From JBBRSL01 sp038245435 (GTDB taxonomy: Bacteria; Patescibacteriota; Saccharimonadia; Saccharimonadales; CAIOMD01), in the NCBI GenBank assembly GCA_038245435.1, contig JBBRSL010000009.1, forward strand, positions 1 through 29,560: a stretch of DNA of 29,560 nt, given 5' to 3'. A model generated the notes under the pieces. The model searched no databases. It was not told where the DNA came from and saw only the letters and a list, made by a program, of their open reading frames with translations. How positions within the stretch are numbered: position 1 is the first letter of the stretch; each line of letters opens with the position of its first letter. The translations under genes were made by a program, and so were the position numbers. Of the stretch, positions 1-7,920 are shown piece by piece.

Positions 1-2478
1 AACTACTTTACAAGCGCTACAAACAGCTACGACCTTGCTACGACTACAGGTAACACGGGCGGTAGCCCACAAAACAATAGTTCCGCTTCGTTCATACGAT
101 TGAACGGTGTTAATAATGTTTTCCAAAGCTCATCAGACTCAACGAACGCGTTCCAAGTTCAAAATGCAGCAGGCAACGCCTTTATTACTGCAGATAGTAC
201 TAACAAAACACTTATTGTAGGTAAAGCCTCAACTATAGATGGAATAATTGTGTTCAATAATGCTACTAACGCAAACACTGTTGGTATTGTTGCCGGTGCT
301 ACGTCATCAAGCTACACACTCACATTACCAACAAGTGTTGGCTCCGCTAACCAGTGTCTACAAAACAGCGGTACGGCTGGTATCCTAACCTTCGCTTCAT
401 GTGCAGGCGGTGGTGGATCTGACCTCCAAGGTGCTTACAATACTGGTACCGCTGGTGACCAAGTTATTGCACTTAGCTCTACTAATAATTCATTAATATT
501 CCGTAACCCAGCCTCCAGTGGAACAGGTAGCACCTACATCTTGACACTAGATGAACTAAGCACTGGTGCTACGGGTGGACTTGATATCCAAAGCGCAGGG
601 ACGGGTAACCTACTTCGAATTAGGGATACAACTGCAACCGCTCAAGATGTTCTTGTTGTGGCGAACGGCGGTGCAGTTACTTTAAAGAATCAAACGAATA
701 GTGCCGCAGCGTTTGATGTTAAGAGTTCGACCAATGTGAGCTTGCTAACCGTAGATACGACGACCCCCAAAGTGGTAATTATGGGCAACTCTGTAACCAC
801 AACGTCATTTGCGTTTGGCTCTGGCACAAATAGCACAATCACGGGCCCTGTAGCTGGTGTAGGATTAGGGCAATCACTCACAATCACTTCAAGTGATGGT
901 GTGACATCAGGAGGCTCATTATTCTTGAGTACTGCTAGCTCCGGAGCCAACTTTACCCATGGATCCATATTCTTACAGGCGGGATCTGCAACCGTAACCG
1001 GAACTTCGGCAACCGGTGGCAGTGTAACCATTGCTGCCGGTAATACAGCGGCAAGCAGTGGCGGTTCGGGCCACGGTGGAGATGTAACAATTACGTCAGG
1101 TAACGCTGCTGGTTCTCAAAGCTCAGGAAACATCACGATTCAGGGTGGTACAGGGTCGGGTGGTACAGGAGGTGGCATTACTATCCTTGGAGGTAACGGT
1201 GGGACAAATGGCGGAGCAGTATCAATTAATACGAGTAACTCAGTTGTCGGTATTAATATCGGAACTACAAACGGGGCTGTGGTAATTGGCACGAGCACAA
1301 GCACATTCACGATCAATAGCCTGAACACGAAACTAGTTACAAATAACGCTGTTCTTGATTTGGCAAGCGGTACGAACGGCAATACTGCAATATTAAAGAT
1401 TGCCCAGGATGCTACTACAACTGCGTGTGCGAGTGCTGCCGCTGAAGGACTACGCATCCAGAATACTGGCGGTACTCAAGTTGGTCACATATGTATCGAT
1501 GGTCCAACATCAGCAACTCCTAATAAGCTGCGCTACTATGCTGAACAATTTAACGCTACTGCTACTGACCTTGCTGAAAACTATTCGGATATCTCAAATA
1601 GTCTTTTGCCTGGCGATTTAGTTGCCCTCGACACCACCGGCCCATCTAAGTCCATCGTTCGTGCAACTGCTGCAAACGCTGACAACATCATCGGAATTGT
1701 ATCTACGGCACCTGGTATCGCATTAAGTGGTATCAGCGAAGATGGCACCACTGACCTAGTTAATCCTAAGCCTGTTGCGCTTAGTGGTCGTATCCCAACT
1801 AAGGTCAGTGCAATAAATGGGCCAATCGCTATTGGCGACTATCTAACCATCTCATCAATACCAGGTGTCGCTCAAAGAGCGACTGGCCCAGGTATGGTGG
1901 TTGGACGCGCGCTAGAAAACTTTAGTGGCACTGGTACAGGTAGCATCGAAGTATTTAGTGCAGTTGGTTACTATAACGGCCCAACGGCTACATCGGTAGT
2001 CCAGAATGGCTCGAGCGCCTCACTGGGAAGTCTTAACGTTACTGGTCCAACAACGCTTACCACACTTAGTGTAAGTGGTGATGCTACATTTACAGGTAAC
2101 CTTACCGTTCAGAACATCAGCGTCCGAAACATCACTGTAAATGGCAAGATTATTAGTGGCAATGCCAGTGGCGCAACAACTGTCGCAGCCGGTGCAGCTG
2201 CCTGTACTGCGCCAACTGTAACAGTCGCTGGCAATGACACAGCTGGTGTTATAACAGTCACGACAGGTACAGGTTGTGCTACTGGTGGAACATTAGCGAC
2301 GGTAACGTTTAGTAGTGCCTATGCGTCAGCTCCAGTCGTAGTTGCAACGCCACAAGATGCTGCAAGCGCAGCTCTCCAAACCTATGCCACGCAGGGAACA
2401 GGAACCTTCGTTTTGGGCACCAATACAACTGCAGCAAACTCGACAACCTATAAGTTTAACTACCTTATTATTCAGTAA
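1..2478 (+). CDS. Giant repetitive surface protein, C-terminal part (5' truncated by the window edge)
   Basis: The frame is open from base 1, so the true start lies upstream; 826 codons are visible. The product is rich in Thr, Ser, Gly, Asn and Ala, with many short beta-strand-like repeats (runs such as TIAAGNTAASSGGSG and ITIQGGTGSGG) and very few charged residues, as in secreted adhesin or fibre proteins. Near nt 1565-1950 a better conserved module appears: DLAENYSD, then LLPGDLVALD, SGRIPTKVS, GPIAIGDYLTISSIPGVA and VGRALENF. I recognise this from large Patescibacteria surface proteins; it distantly recalls phage-tail autoproteolytic (peptidase G2-like) modules, but that link is tentative. 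The last 100 residues form a separate C-terminal domain (VTVAGNDTAGVITV, LATVTFSSAY, APVVVATP) ending in FNYLIIQ. No membrane anchor or sorting signal is visible at the C-terminus. A related protein starts at 26084. Function is inferred as cell-surface or adhesion. Confidence 0.85.
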   Translation, partial: NYFTSATNSYDLATTTGNTGGSPQNNSSASFIRLNGVNNVFQSSSDSTNAFQVQNAAGNAFITADSTNKTLIVGKASTIDGIIVFNNATNANTVGIVAGATSSSYTLTLPTSVGSANQCLQNSGTAGILTFASCAGGGGSDLQGAYNTGTAGDQVIALSSTNNSLIFRNPASSGTGSTYILTLDELSTGATGGLDIQSAGTGNLLRIRDTTATAQDVLVVANGGAVTLKNQTNSAAAFDVKSSTNVSLLTVDTTTPKVVIMGNSVTTTSFAFGSGTNSTITGPVAGVGLGQSLTITSSDGVTSGGSLFLSTASSGANFTHGSIFLQAGSATVTGTSATGGSVTIAAGNTAASSGGSGHGGDVTITSGNAAGSQSSGNITIQGGTGSGGTGGGITILGGNGGTNGGAVSINTSNSVVGINIGTTNGAVVIGTSTSTFTINSLNTKLVTNNAVLDLASGTNGNTAILKIAQDATTTACASAAAEGLRIQNTGGTQVGHICIDGPTSATPNKLRYYAEQFNATATDLAENYSDISNSLLPGDLVALDTTGPSKSIVRATAANADNIIGIVSTAPGIALSGISEDGTTDLVNPKPVALSGRIPTKVSAINGPIAIGDYLTISSIPGVAQRATGPGMVVGRALENFSGTGTGSIEVFSAVGYYNGPTATSVVQNGSSASLGSLNVTGPTTLTTLSVSGDATFTGNLTVQNISVRNITVNGKIISGNASGATTVAAGAAACTAPTVTVAGNDTAGVITVTTGTGCATGGTLATVTFSSAYASAPVVVATPQDAASAALQTYATQGTGTFVLGTNTTAANSTTYKFNYLIIQ

Positions 2479-2802
2479 TTCTGTGGATAACTAACATAGA
2501 CGTAAATACAGTATGCGTCTATGGGCTTTGCAAAATTATGGTTACCAATAAGTATTTTAAGGTGTTAATTGTGTAATAATAGTGTCAAACACACCTATTT
2601 TTGTGTATCAAAATAATGAGTAAAAAATGTGCACAAAGTACTTGCAAAGCGGTTACGTTTGGTTCAAACTAATAAGTACAAAAACCAAAACATTTACAAA
2701 TTGGAACGCTATGTTTGGGAGGGAAAAGTCGTTAAAAACTTTGTTTGTGCCGTGTCTCGCAGTTCGGCAGAAACATCCTAAAACATCCATAGTATACCTA
2801 AC
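2479..2802. other. Non-coding spacer after the surface-protein gene
   Basis: AT-rich spacer of 324 nt. A perfect DnaA-box-like 9-mer TGTGGATAA lies at 2482-2490, just after the stop. A perfect 8-bp inverted repeat CATAGACG/CGTCTATG (2495-2502 and 2516-2523) could form a hairpin at the 3' end of the surface-protein mRNA, but no U-tract follows it. A 63-codon open frame (2627-2818) has no Shine-Dalgarno and runs into the terminator, so it is not called as a gene. Confidence 0.6.
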
Positions 2803-2832
2803 AAAAAAGCACCCATAAGCGGGTGCTTTTTT
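2803..2832. terminator. Bidirectional intrinsic terminator
   Basis: Perfect 12-bp stem made of A6-GCACCC (2803-2814) and GGGTGC-T6 (2821-2832) around a 6-nt loop. The A-tract and T-tract flank it symmetrically, so it can stop transcription from the surface-protein side (+) and from the KGG-protein gene (-), whose stop codon is 20 nt away. Confidence 0.9.
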
Positions 2833-2851
2833 GATTGGTAAAAAGTATTAC

Positions 2852-3049
2852 TTATACTTCTTTTTTTGTTCGGCGGCTAATACGGCCACCTTTTGCGCCA
2901 GCAGCACGTGCTAGGTCACGGTTTGCGTAAAACCCACCAGTTTTACCTTTTTTGCCACCCATTGCGCCGATCTTTGCGTAAAAATCTTTGCCATAGCGTG
3001 TCTTGTTTGTTGAAGCAGCAGCAACGCCACCAGTCTTAGTTCCAGCCAT
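2852..3049 (-). CDS. KGG-motif small basic protein
   Basis: 65-residue, Lys/Arg/Gly-rich, soluble protein. The core reads YGKDFYAKIGAMGGKKGKTGGF, then NRDLARAAGAKGGRISRR: two copies of the A-x-GG-K/R pattern seen in KGG or stress-induced GsiB-like small proteins, which are common in Patescibacteria, lactic acid bacteria and phages. The molecular role is not established; nucleic-acid binding is plausible from its charge but is inference. The start is well supported by a strong Shine-Dalgarno (GGGAGG, about 7 nt before the ATG on the minus strand). The gene is monocistronic and ends at the bidirectional terminator 2803-2832. Confidence 0.85.
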   Translation of the reverse strand: MAGTKTGGVAAASTNKTRYGKDFYAKIGAMGGKKGKTGGFYANRDLARAAGAKGGRISRRTKKEV

Positions 3050-3306
3050 TTTGTAGCCTCCCTTAATTATTCACATTATTTTCTACAAAAAAGAGCCGCC
3101 CACAATTACATTGCTGCAGCTGTGCGCGACCCTCTAGTGCTTACAATTTAACATGCTTTAGCTAATATGTCAATAAGCTTGTGCTATATAACTTATGAAT
3201 CATTCAATCAGAGGTTTGTGGCTATGTGAGCTACAAGTTAACAAAGGGATTATGAAATTAGTAATCCTTCTATTGGTATGTTCTGGGTCTGGGGCATCAG
3301 CTGAAA

Positions 3307-3490
3307 CCTAGATAAGATCGGTGAAAGCTAGAACTTTAAAGCAGAAAGTTGTTAAGCCCTTGCATCCCAAGCAATTAAGCAAGGGTGAGTTCTTTTTGCA
3401 GCTGTAGGCTTTGACCAGAGTTTATACCAAGGTTCAGATGCGCCGCCAGTGGTTTGGCCACTTTGGCAGCAAAGTGGATGCCGTACCTAT
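3307..3490 (+). ncRNA. Candidate structured RNA element, copy 1 (partner of 25306-25490)
   Basis: 184-nt segment clearly related to 25306-25490. Both copies begin CCTRGATAAGATYGGT and share GGTGAGTTCTTTTTG, ACCAGAG, TTATACCAAGG, GCGCC and GTACCTAT. Helices visible here: an outer helix CAGAAAG (3342-3348) with CTTTTTG (3392-3398); an inner hairpin CCCTTGC (3357-3363) with GCAAGGG (3379-3385) around the loop ATCCCAAGCAATTAA; and a 3' hairpin CCACTTT (3458-3464), loop GGCAGC, AAAGTGG (3471-3477). The inner stem differs in sequence from the second copy but stays paired, with four compensatory base-pair changes. The strand is chosen by analogy with copy 2 and is not certain. The upstream spacer 3050-3306 holds smaller hairpins (for example GGATTA/TAATCC near 3245) and no gene. 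The family is not one I recognise. Confidence 0.6.
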
Positions 3491-3496
3491 TATTTG

Positions 3497-3991
3497 TTAA
3501 ATTCGGGTCCTGCGAACACGGCACAATTGCGATTTGGGGACCTTCCAGCCTGTTTTACAGTTAAAGCAGGTATATGAGCCATCTTTCGCTTGCAAGCTGA
3601 CCACACCACAAGTAGGGCACTGTGCACGAGCATGGAGCCAATCTCTATAGGTATCAAGGCAATCTTGAATATGTTCTTCGTCAATTTCAACACTAACAGA
3701 TTGGCCAATCTGTTTAGCGCGCTCCCACGCAGCTACTTCAAGCTGTAATAAGTTAAAGTCGTCGCTAAAGGTACTATGCGCAAGGTCGGCATGAGCTACT
3801 TCATGTATAAGCGCATATGTATTGGTTGGATCGCGCGCTGTATCGGCAATATACGTAATAGTATGCAGTTTTGGCGACCATGCAAAATAGGTGCCCGGCT
3901 TAAAATGCAAAGTGGGGTAGTCGGTACTAAACTTTTTGAGCAGCTTAGTTTGTGTGGGCAAGCTCTTGTTTTGCAAGGATGATGCAGCCAT
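3497..3991 (-). CDS. HEXXH zinc metalloprotease-like protein with C-terminal zinc ribbon
   Basis: 164 residues. A zincin motif HEVAH (His63, Glu64, His67) in ALIHEVAHADLAH is followed by an acidic helix with Glu85 that could supply the third ligand. The C-terminus has a four-Cys zinc ribbon: CPTC (125-128) and CFNC (142-145). HEXXH plus zinc ribbon resembles SprT-like or ImmA/IrrE-like domains, but I cannot assign a family with certainty. There is no signal peptide or membrane segment, so it is probably cytosolic. The ATG lies inside the upstream ROK kinase gene (47-bp overlap), which implies co-transcription and translational coupling; no other good start is seen downstream. The gene ends only 7 nt from the structured element 3307-3490, with no terminator of its own. 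Confidence 0.7.
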   Translation of the reverse strand: MAASSLQNKSLPTQTKLLKKFSTDYPTLHFKPGTYFAWSPKLHTITYIADTARDPTNTYALIHEVAHADLAHSTFSDDFNLLQLEVAAWERAKQIGQSVSVEIDEEHIQDCLDTYRDWLHARAQCPTCGVVSLQAKDGSYTCFNCKTGWKVPKSQLCRVRRTRI

Positions 3992-4754
3992 AAATTACCG
4001 CTTCTTCGGCTCGTTTTGCCCCAACTATTGTAGGAACTTCAACTGTTTTAGGTACTTGTTGTGAAACATACTGTTGTAGCATTTTGCCAAATTTGGCAAA
4101 ATGGGACCCCACACCACCACCAATAACTACGGTCTTTGGTTGAAAAATTGCAACGTTGTCAATTATTCCTATTGCCATGTCTTGTGCTATCTCGTCCCAA
4201 ATAGCAGGGTCTTCGATATCTGATGCTCGCTTGCCATATTTAGCAACGATTGCTTTGCCTGAAACCACACTTTCCCAGACTTTGCCGTTCACAAAAATTT
4301 GTCCGCCTTCAGCGTCTAAAAGGTTAGGGTCTAGTACACCGTTTTCTATAAATCCAGTGCCAATGCCGGTACTAAAGGTAAAGTACAGTACCTTCTGGTT
4401 AAGGTCGCCCAGCTCGTACGCCTCCGATAGGCCAGCCAGGTTAGCATCGTTTTCTATCAGCACATCTGCGTGCTCAAAGCGCTCAGATATGTCACTGGCA
4501 ATAGGCTTATCCAACCAAGGCAGGTTACCAAGGCGCTTAACTGTACCTGCTGTACGGTCCAATAATCCCGGAACGGCCACTGTTATTATCTCGAATTCAT
4601 CCGTTGTAACTTTAGCAATGTTATCTGCCAAAGCGTTTAAAAACTCCGGATAGTCCTGTGGGGTTTCAAAGCGAAGTTCGTTTAGTATTGTGCCATCTAA
4701 GTTTGCGGCTGCAACCAAAGTTTTGGTGCCGCCAATGTCTACTGCAATAATCAT
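3945..4754 (-). CDS. ROK-family sugar kinase (glucokinase-like)
   Basis: 269 residues. N-terminal phosphate-binding motif DIGGTKT (residues 6-12), then PGLLDRTAGTVKRLGNLPW, ENDANLAGL (catalytic Asp within ENDAN), and a second ATP-binding loop FSTGIGTGFIENG. These are the hallmarks of the ROK/hexokinase fold, which phosphorylates sugars such as glucose, mannose or N-acetyl-sugars with ATP. The CxCGxxGCxE zinc motif of most ROK kinases is absent: the corresponding region reads LDAEGGQIFVNGKVWE. The sugar specificity therefore cannot be called. The gene leads a two-gene minus-strand unit with the metalloprotease-like gene. A -10 box TACACT ends 6 nt before the ATG and no Shine-Dalgarno is seen, suggesting a leaderless mRNA. 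Confidence 0.85.
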   Translation of the reverse strand: MIIAVDIGGTKTLVAAANLDGTILNELRFETPQDYPEFLNALADNIAKVTTDEFEIITVAVPGLLDRTAGTVKRLGNLPWLDKPIASDISERFEHADVLIENDANLAGLSEAYELGDLNQKVLYFTFSTGIGTGFIENGVLDPNLLDAEGGQIFVNGKVWESVVSGKAIVAKYGKRASDIEDPAIWDEIAQDMAIGIIDNVAIFQPKTVVIGGGVGSHFAKFGKMLQQYVSQQVPKTVEVPTIVGAKRAEEAVIYGCIILAKQELAHTN

Positions 4755-4760
4755 GAACCC

Positions 4761-4766
4761 AGTGTA
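4761..4766 (-). promoter_or_regulatory. -10 box of the ROK kinase gene
   Basis: TACACT on the minus strand with only 6 nt before the ATG. The -35 region (about 4784-4789) is weak. This spacing puts transcription start at or very near the A of the ATG. Confidence 0.5.
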
Positions 4767-4825
4767 TCACTACTTGCACCAAGAAGGCAGTAGAGATGTG
4801 CCTATACGTGCATAGCAAGGGTATC

Positions 4826-4863
4826 TTTACTCTTTACCCCCATATCTGTTACAATAGGGGTAA
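4826..4863 (+). promoter_or_regulatory. rpsA promoter with overlapping inverted repeat
   Basis: -35 TTTACT (4826-4831), 18-nt spacer, -10 TACAAT (4850-4855). A perfect 7-bp inverted repeat TTACCCC (4834-4840) / GGGGTAA (4857-4863) spans the -10 box and could be an operator. The predicted transcript has a leader of about 115 nt before the rpsA ATG, long enough for post-transcriptional control. Confidence 0.6.
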
Positions 4864-4976
4864 TCTGAACGTGTAGGTTCATAAAGCTGCTACAGACACT
4901 CTTAATGTCCAGGGGTGCTCATGCGGCCTAAACAACTTACACACAGAAATATCACAATAAGGAGTGAGTAATAACA

Positions 4977-6038
4977 ATGACTAAAGTAACAATGGACGAG
5001 CTGCTTGCAACTAGCGATATAAAAGCGCTAAAAAGCGGTGATGTAGTAGAAGCCACCGTTCTCAACATCCGTAAGAACGAAGTATGGCTTGATTTAGGTG
5101 CCCAGGGCATCGGTGTCGTTATGCGACGCGAAATTGGCTATGGCCAAAACCTAGAAGTAGGTCAAGTAATCAGTGCAAGTGTTGTAGATCCTGAAATTGA
5201 GGACGGTCATGCACTTTTGAGCCTTCGTAAGGCTGCAAAAGATCGTGGTTGGGACGAACTACAGCGTGTTGCAGATGCAAACGAGATTATCGACGTTGCA
5301 GCATACGATGCAAACCGTGGTGGTTTGCTTATGGAGCTCGAAGGCATTCGTGGCTTCTTGCCAGTAAGCCAGCTGAGCGCTGACCACTATCCACGTGTGT
5401 CTGGTGCTGATAAAGATGAAATTTTACAAAAGCTTAATGCACTTATTGGCAAGCCAATCCGTGTGCGCTTACTCGACGTAAGTCGAAAAGACAACAAGCT
5501 TATCTTCAGTGAAAAAGAAGCCATCAAAGATGATATGGCCGCTCGTTTCAGTGAACTTAAGGTTGGTGACGTTGTAGAAGGCACAATAACTGGAGTCATT
5601 GACTTTGGCGCCTTTGTAAACGTTGACGGTATCGAAGGTTTGATTCACATCAGTGAAATCAGCTGGGAACGCGTCGAAGATCCACGCAAGTACGTTAAGA
5701 ACGGTGATAAGGTAAACGCAAAAATTATCGCTATCGATAAAGAACGCCTCAGCCTGAGCCTCAAGCAAATGAGCGATGATCCTTGGATGAAAGACGTTGA
5801 GTCAATCAAAAAAGGTGCAACTATCGAGGGTACGATTACTCGTATCACTCCATTTGGTGCTTTTGTGCAGTTGACTCCAGCAGTCGAAGCACTCGTGCAC
5901 GTATCAGAAATCGCCACCAGTGGTGATGATGCCGTTGATCCAGAGAAAATCTTTAAACTCGACGAAAAGAAGCAGTTTAAAGTTCTAGAAGTTAACAAAG
6001 AAGCACGTAAAATCGCGCTAAGCCTAAAAGAGGCCTAA
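4977..6038 (+). CDS. rpsA: Ribosomal protein S1-like protein, four S1 domains
   Basis: 353 residues forming four OB-fold S1 RNA-binding repeats: about 19-85 (KSGDVVEATVLNI, LLSLRKA), 100-175 (GGLLMELEGIRGFLPVSQL), 195-265 (VGDVVEGTITGVIDFGAFV, EGLIHISEISW, LSLSLKQM) and 280-352 (GATIEGTITRITPFGAFVQL, EALVHVSEI, IALSLKEA). Repeats 3 and 4 are the most canonical, with the GxFV and HISE/HVSE signatures. It is shorter than the six-domain E. coli S1 and like the four-domain forms of Gram-positives. The role is to bring mRNA to the 30S subunit and bind single-stranded RNA. The start has a strong Shine-Dalgarno AAGGAG, about 9 nt upstream of ATG. infB follows after 68 nt, with an alternating hairpin structure between them. 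Confidence 0.9.
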   Translation: MTKVTMDELLATSDIKALKSGDVVEATVLNIRKNEVWLDLGAQGIGVVMRREIGYGQNLEVGQVISASVVDPEIEDGHALLSLRKAAKDRGWDELQRVADANEIIDVAAYDANRGGLLMELEGIRGFLPVSQLSADHYPRVSGADKDEILQKLNALIGKPIRVRLLDVSRKDNKLIFSEKEAIKDDMAARFSELKVGDVVEGTITGVIDFGAFVNVDGIEGLIHISEISWERVEDPRKYVKNGDKVNAKIIAIDKERLSLSLKQMSDDPWMKDVESIKKGATIEGTITRITPFGAFVQLTPAVEALVHVSEIATSGDDAVDPEKIFKLDEKKQFKVLEVNKEARKIALSLKEA

Positions 6039-6047
6039 AACCGTAGT

Positions 6048-6103
6048 GAGCGCCTGAGCCTAAAAGGGTGAGGGCGCTCTCGCGTTCAAAGAAAGGGCGA
6101 GAG
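6048..6103 (+). promoter_or_regulatory. Mutually exclusive hairpins over the infB ribosome-binding site
   Basis: GAGCGCC (6048-6054) pairs perfectly with GGCGCTC (6073-6079). Alternatively CTCTCGC (6077-6083) pairs perfectly with GCGAGAG (6097-6103), which lies 3 nt before the infB ATG and inside its purine-rich ribosome-binding site. The two stems share 6077-6079 and cannot form together. Confidence 0.5.
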
Positions 6104-6106
6104 AAT

Positions 6107-7876
6107 ATGATACGAACAATCGAAATCGGCGACATGATTACAGTAGGCGCTCTCGCAGAGAAACTTTCTTTGCCGGCCACATCCCTTATTGGAGAGCTGT
6201 TTAAAAATGGGGTAATGGCCACCATTAACGAAAAAATCGACTTTGATACCGCGCAAATCTTAGTAGGTGAGTTGGGTATTGAAGTTGAACTCGTTGCCGA
6301 GCAAAAGGCAGATGATGCAGAAGTTATTACAAAGCGAACAAGAGAACTCAGTGATAAAGCAGAGCCTCGTCCGCCAGTAGTTGCCGTTATGGGCCACGTA
6401 GACCACGGTAAGACTTCACTTTTAGATGTAATTAGACACGAACACGTTGCTGCCGGTGAGGCCGGTGGTATCACACAGCACATTAGCGCTTATCAGGTAA
6501 CACATGCCGATCGTATTGTTACGTTCCTCGATACTCCAGGGCACGAGGCATTTGCAGCACTCCGCGAGCACGGTGCACATCTAACTGATGTTGCCGTGAT
6601 TGTTGTCGCGGCAGATGATGGCATTAAGCCACAAACCCTCGAAGCTATTCGCTTTGCACGCAAGGCAGGTGTCAAGATTGTTGTAGCAATTACCAAGATT
6701 GATAAAGAAGGTGCTAACCTCGATAGAGTCCGTCAGCAACTTGCCGATCAAGACATGATTCCCGAAGAATGGGGCGGTGAAACAGTTGTTGTACCTGTTT
6801 CTTCTAAGACCAAAGAGGGCGTCGATAAACTTCTCGATATGATTTTACTTGTAGCCGATGTCGAAGAACTCAAAGCCGACGTCGCCGTACCTGGCGAAGG
6901 CCTGGTCATTGAATCGCACATGGAAGTCGGCCGTGGCCCGATCGCGGTGGCGCTTATAGAACAAGGCACACTTAAGCAGGGCGACTTTGTGGTTGCCGGC
7001 GGTACGTACGCCAAAGTGAAAGTATTAGAAACAACAAACGGCAAGCAAGTTAAGTCTGCCGGCCCATCAACACCGGTGATTATTGTTGGCTTCAAAGCTT
7101 TACCAGAATTTGGCCATAGTTTTAATGTTGTTAAAAATGAAAAAGAAGCTCGGCATATGGCCGCTGAAACGGCGCATCTCAAAGGCGAGGGCCATAATAG
7201 CCTCGATATGACAGGCGGTGAGCTTATTCGACTCATCAACCAAAAAACGAGTCAGCAAGAATTCAACATCATCGTAAAAGCGGACGTGCAAGGCTCACTT
7301 ACATCAGTAATCGATAGCGTTAAAACACTTGATACAGCTGAAGTGGCCATTCGTATTGTTGGCGCTGGTGTCGGCAATATCACTGAAAATGATATTCGTA
7401 TGGCTGCTACGAGTGATGCTGTTATTTACGGGTTCCATGTCGCTATGCCGCAGAACATCAAACAGCTTGCCTCTCGCGATAAGGTAACAGTACGCTTATA
7501 TAAGATTATCTATGAATTAATCGATGACGCCCGTAACTCAATGAGTGATTTACTTGCACCAGAAGAGGTTATAACAGAAGTAGGACGCCTCATTGTACGG
7601 GGTGTATTTAAAACAACGAAAACGGACGCCATATGTGGCGGTGAGGTCACTAAGGGCAAGCTCGTTATACCGGCATTCGCCAATGTCTTTAGGGGTGATA
7701 CCCAGCTCGCGAGCGCTTTGCCTGTTACCAATCTTAAGCATGGCCCGACAGATACCAAAGAAGTATTAGAGGGTGAGATGTGTGGTGTTAGCTTGAGCAC
7801 TTCTAGTCGTGTTGACCTACAAGAAGGCGATCGTATTGAGTTCTATACGAGCGAAATTAGAGAGCGTACACTTTAA
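6107..7876 (+). CDS. infB: Translation initiation factor IF-2
   Basis: GTPase that places initiator fMet-tRNA on the 30S subunit and promotes subunit joining. The chosen start gives 589 residues; the GTG at 6068 is in frame but lies inside the leader hairpins. A short IF2_N-like domain (1-62) precedes the G domain: G1 GHVDHGKT (96-103), switch region GGITQHI, G3 DTPGHE (142-147), G4 TKID (196-199, usually NKID) and G5 SSK (232-234). Domains II, III and the C-terminal tRNA-binding domain follow (VIVKADVQGSLTSV, then GEVTKGKLVIPAFANVFR and GMCGVSLS-like GEMCGVSLS). It lacks the long N-terminal extension of E. coli IF2, as is usual in small genomes. Likely co-transcribed with rpsA. G4 Asn-to-Thr is the one unusual residue. 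Confidence 0.93.
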   Translation: MIRTIEIGDMITVGALAEKLSLPATSLIGELFKNGVMATINEKIDFDTAQILVGELGIEVELVAEQKADDAEVITKRTRELSDKAEPRPPVVAVMGHVDHGKTSLLDVIRHEHVAAGEAGGITQHISAYQVTHADRIVTFLDTPGHEAFAALREHGAHLTDVAVIVVAADDGIKPQTLEAIRFARKAGVKIVVAITKIDKEGANLDRVRQQLADQDMIPEEWGGETVVVPVSSKTKEGVDKLLDMILLVADVEELKADVAVPGEGLVIESHMEVGRGPIAVALIEQGTLKQGDFVVAGGTYAKVKVLETTNGKQVKSAGPSTPVIIVGFKALPEFGHSFNVVKNEKEARHMAAETAHLKGEGHNSLDMTGGELIRLINQKTSQQEFNIIVKADVQGSLTSVIDSVKTLDTAEVAIRIVGAGVGNITENDIRMAATSDAVIYGFHVAMPQNIKQLASRDKVTVRLYKIIYELIDDARNSMSDLLAPEEVITEVGRLIVRGVFKTTKTDAICGGEVTKGKLVIPAFANVFRGDTQLASALPVTNLKHGPTDTKEVLEGEMCGVSLSTSSRVDLQEGDRIEFYTSEIRERTL

Positions 7877-7907
7877 ACGGTTACTCCACACCAGCAAGCT
7901 GATGTTG

Positions 7908-7913
7908 TATAAT
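7908..7913 (+). promoter_or_regulatory. -10 box of the 104-aa gene
   Basis: Perfect TATAAT ending 7 nt before the ATG at 7921. No Shine-Dalgarno is present between them, so the transcript is predicted to be leaderless. No clear -35 box is seen. Confidence 0.6.
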
Positions 7914-7920
7914 ACAAATC

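Noticed and set aside
690..1457. Minus-strand open frames of 105-113 codons inside the surface-protein gene
   Set aside because: Val/Pro/Leu-rich antisense shadows of Thr/Gly/Asn codons; the same pattern occurs at 26854-29523. No starts with ribosome-binding sites.
2627..2818. 63-codon open frame after the left surface-protein gene
   Set aside because: No Shine-Dalgarno, atypical composition, and it runs through the bidirectional terminator stem.
6068..6106. Upstream GTG start for infB (13 extra residues)
   Set aside because: It lies within the alternating hairpins and its translation (MRALSRSKKGREN) is not like IF-2; ATG 6107 has the purine-rich site just upstream.
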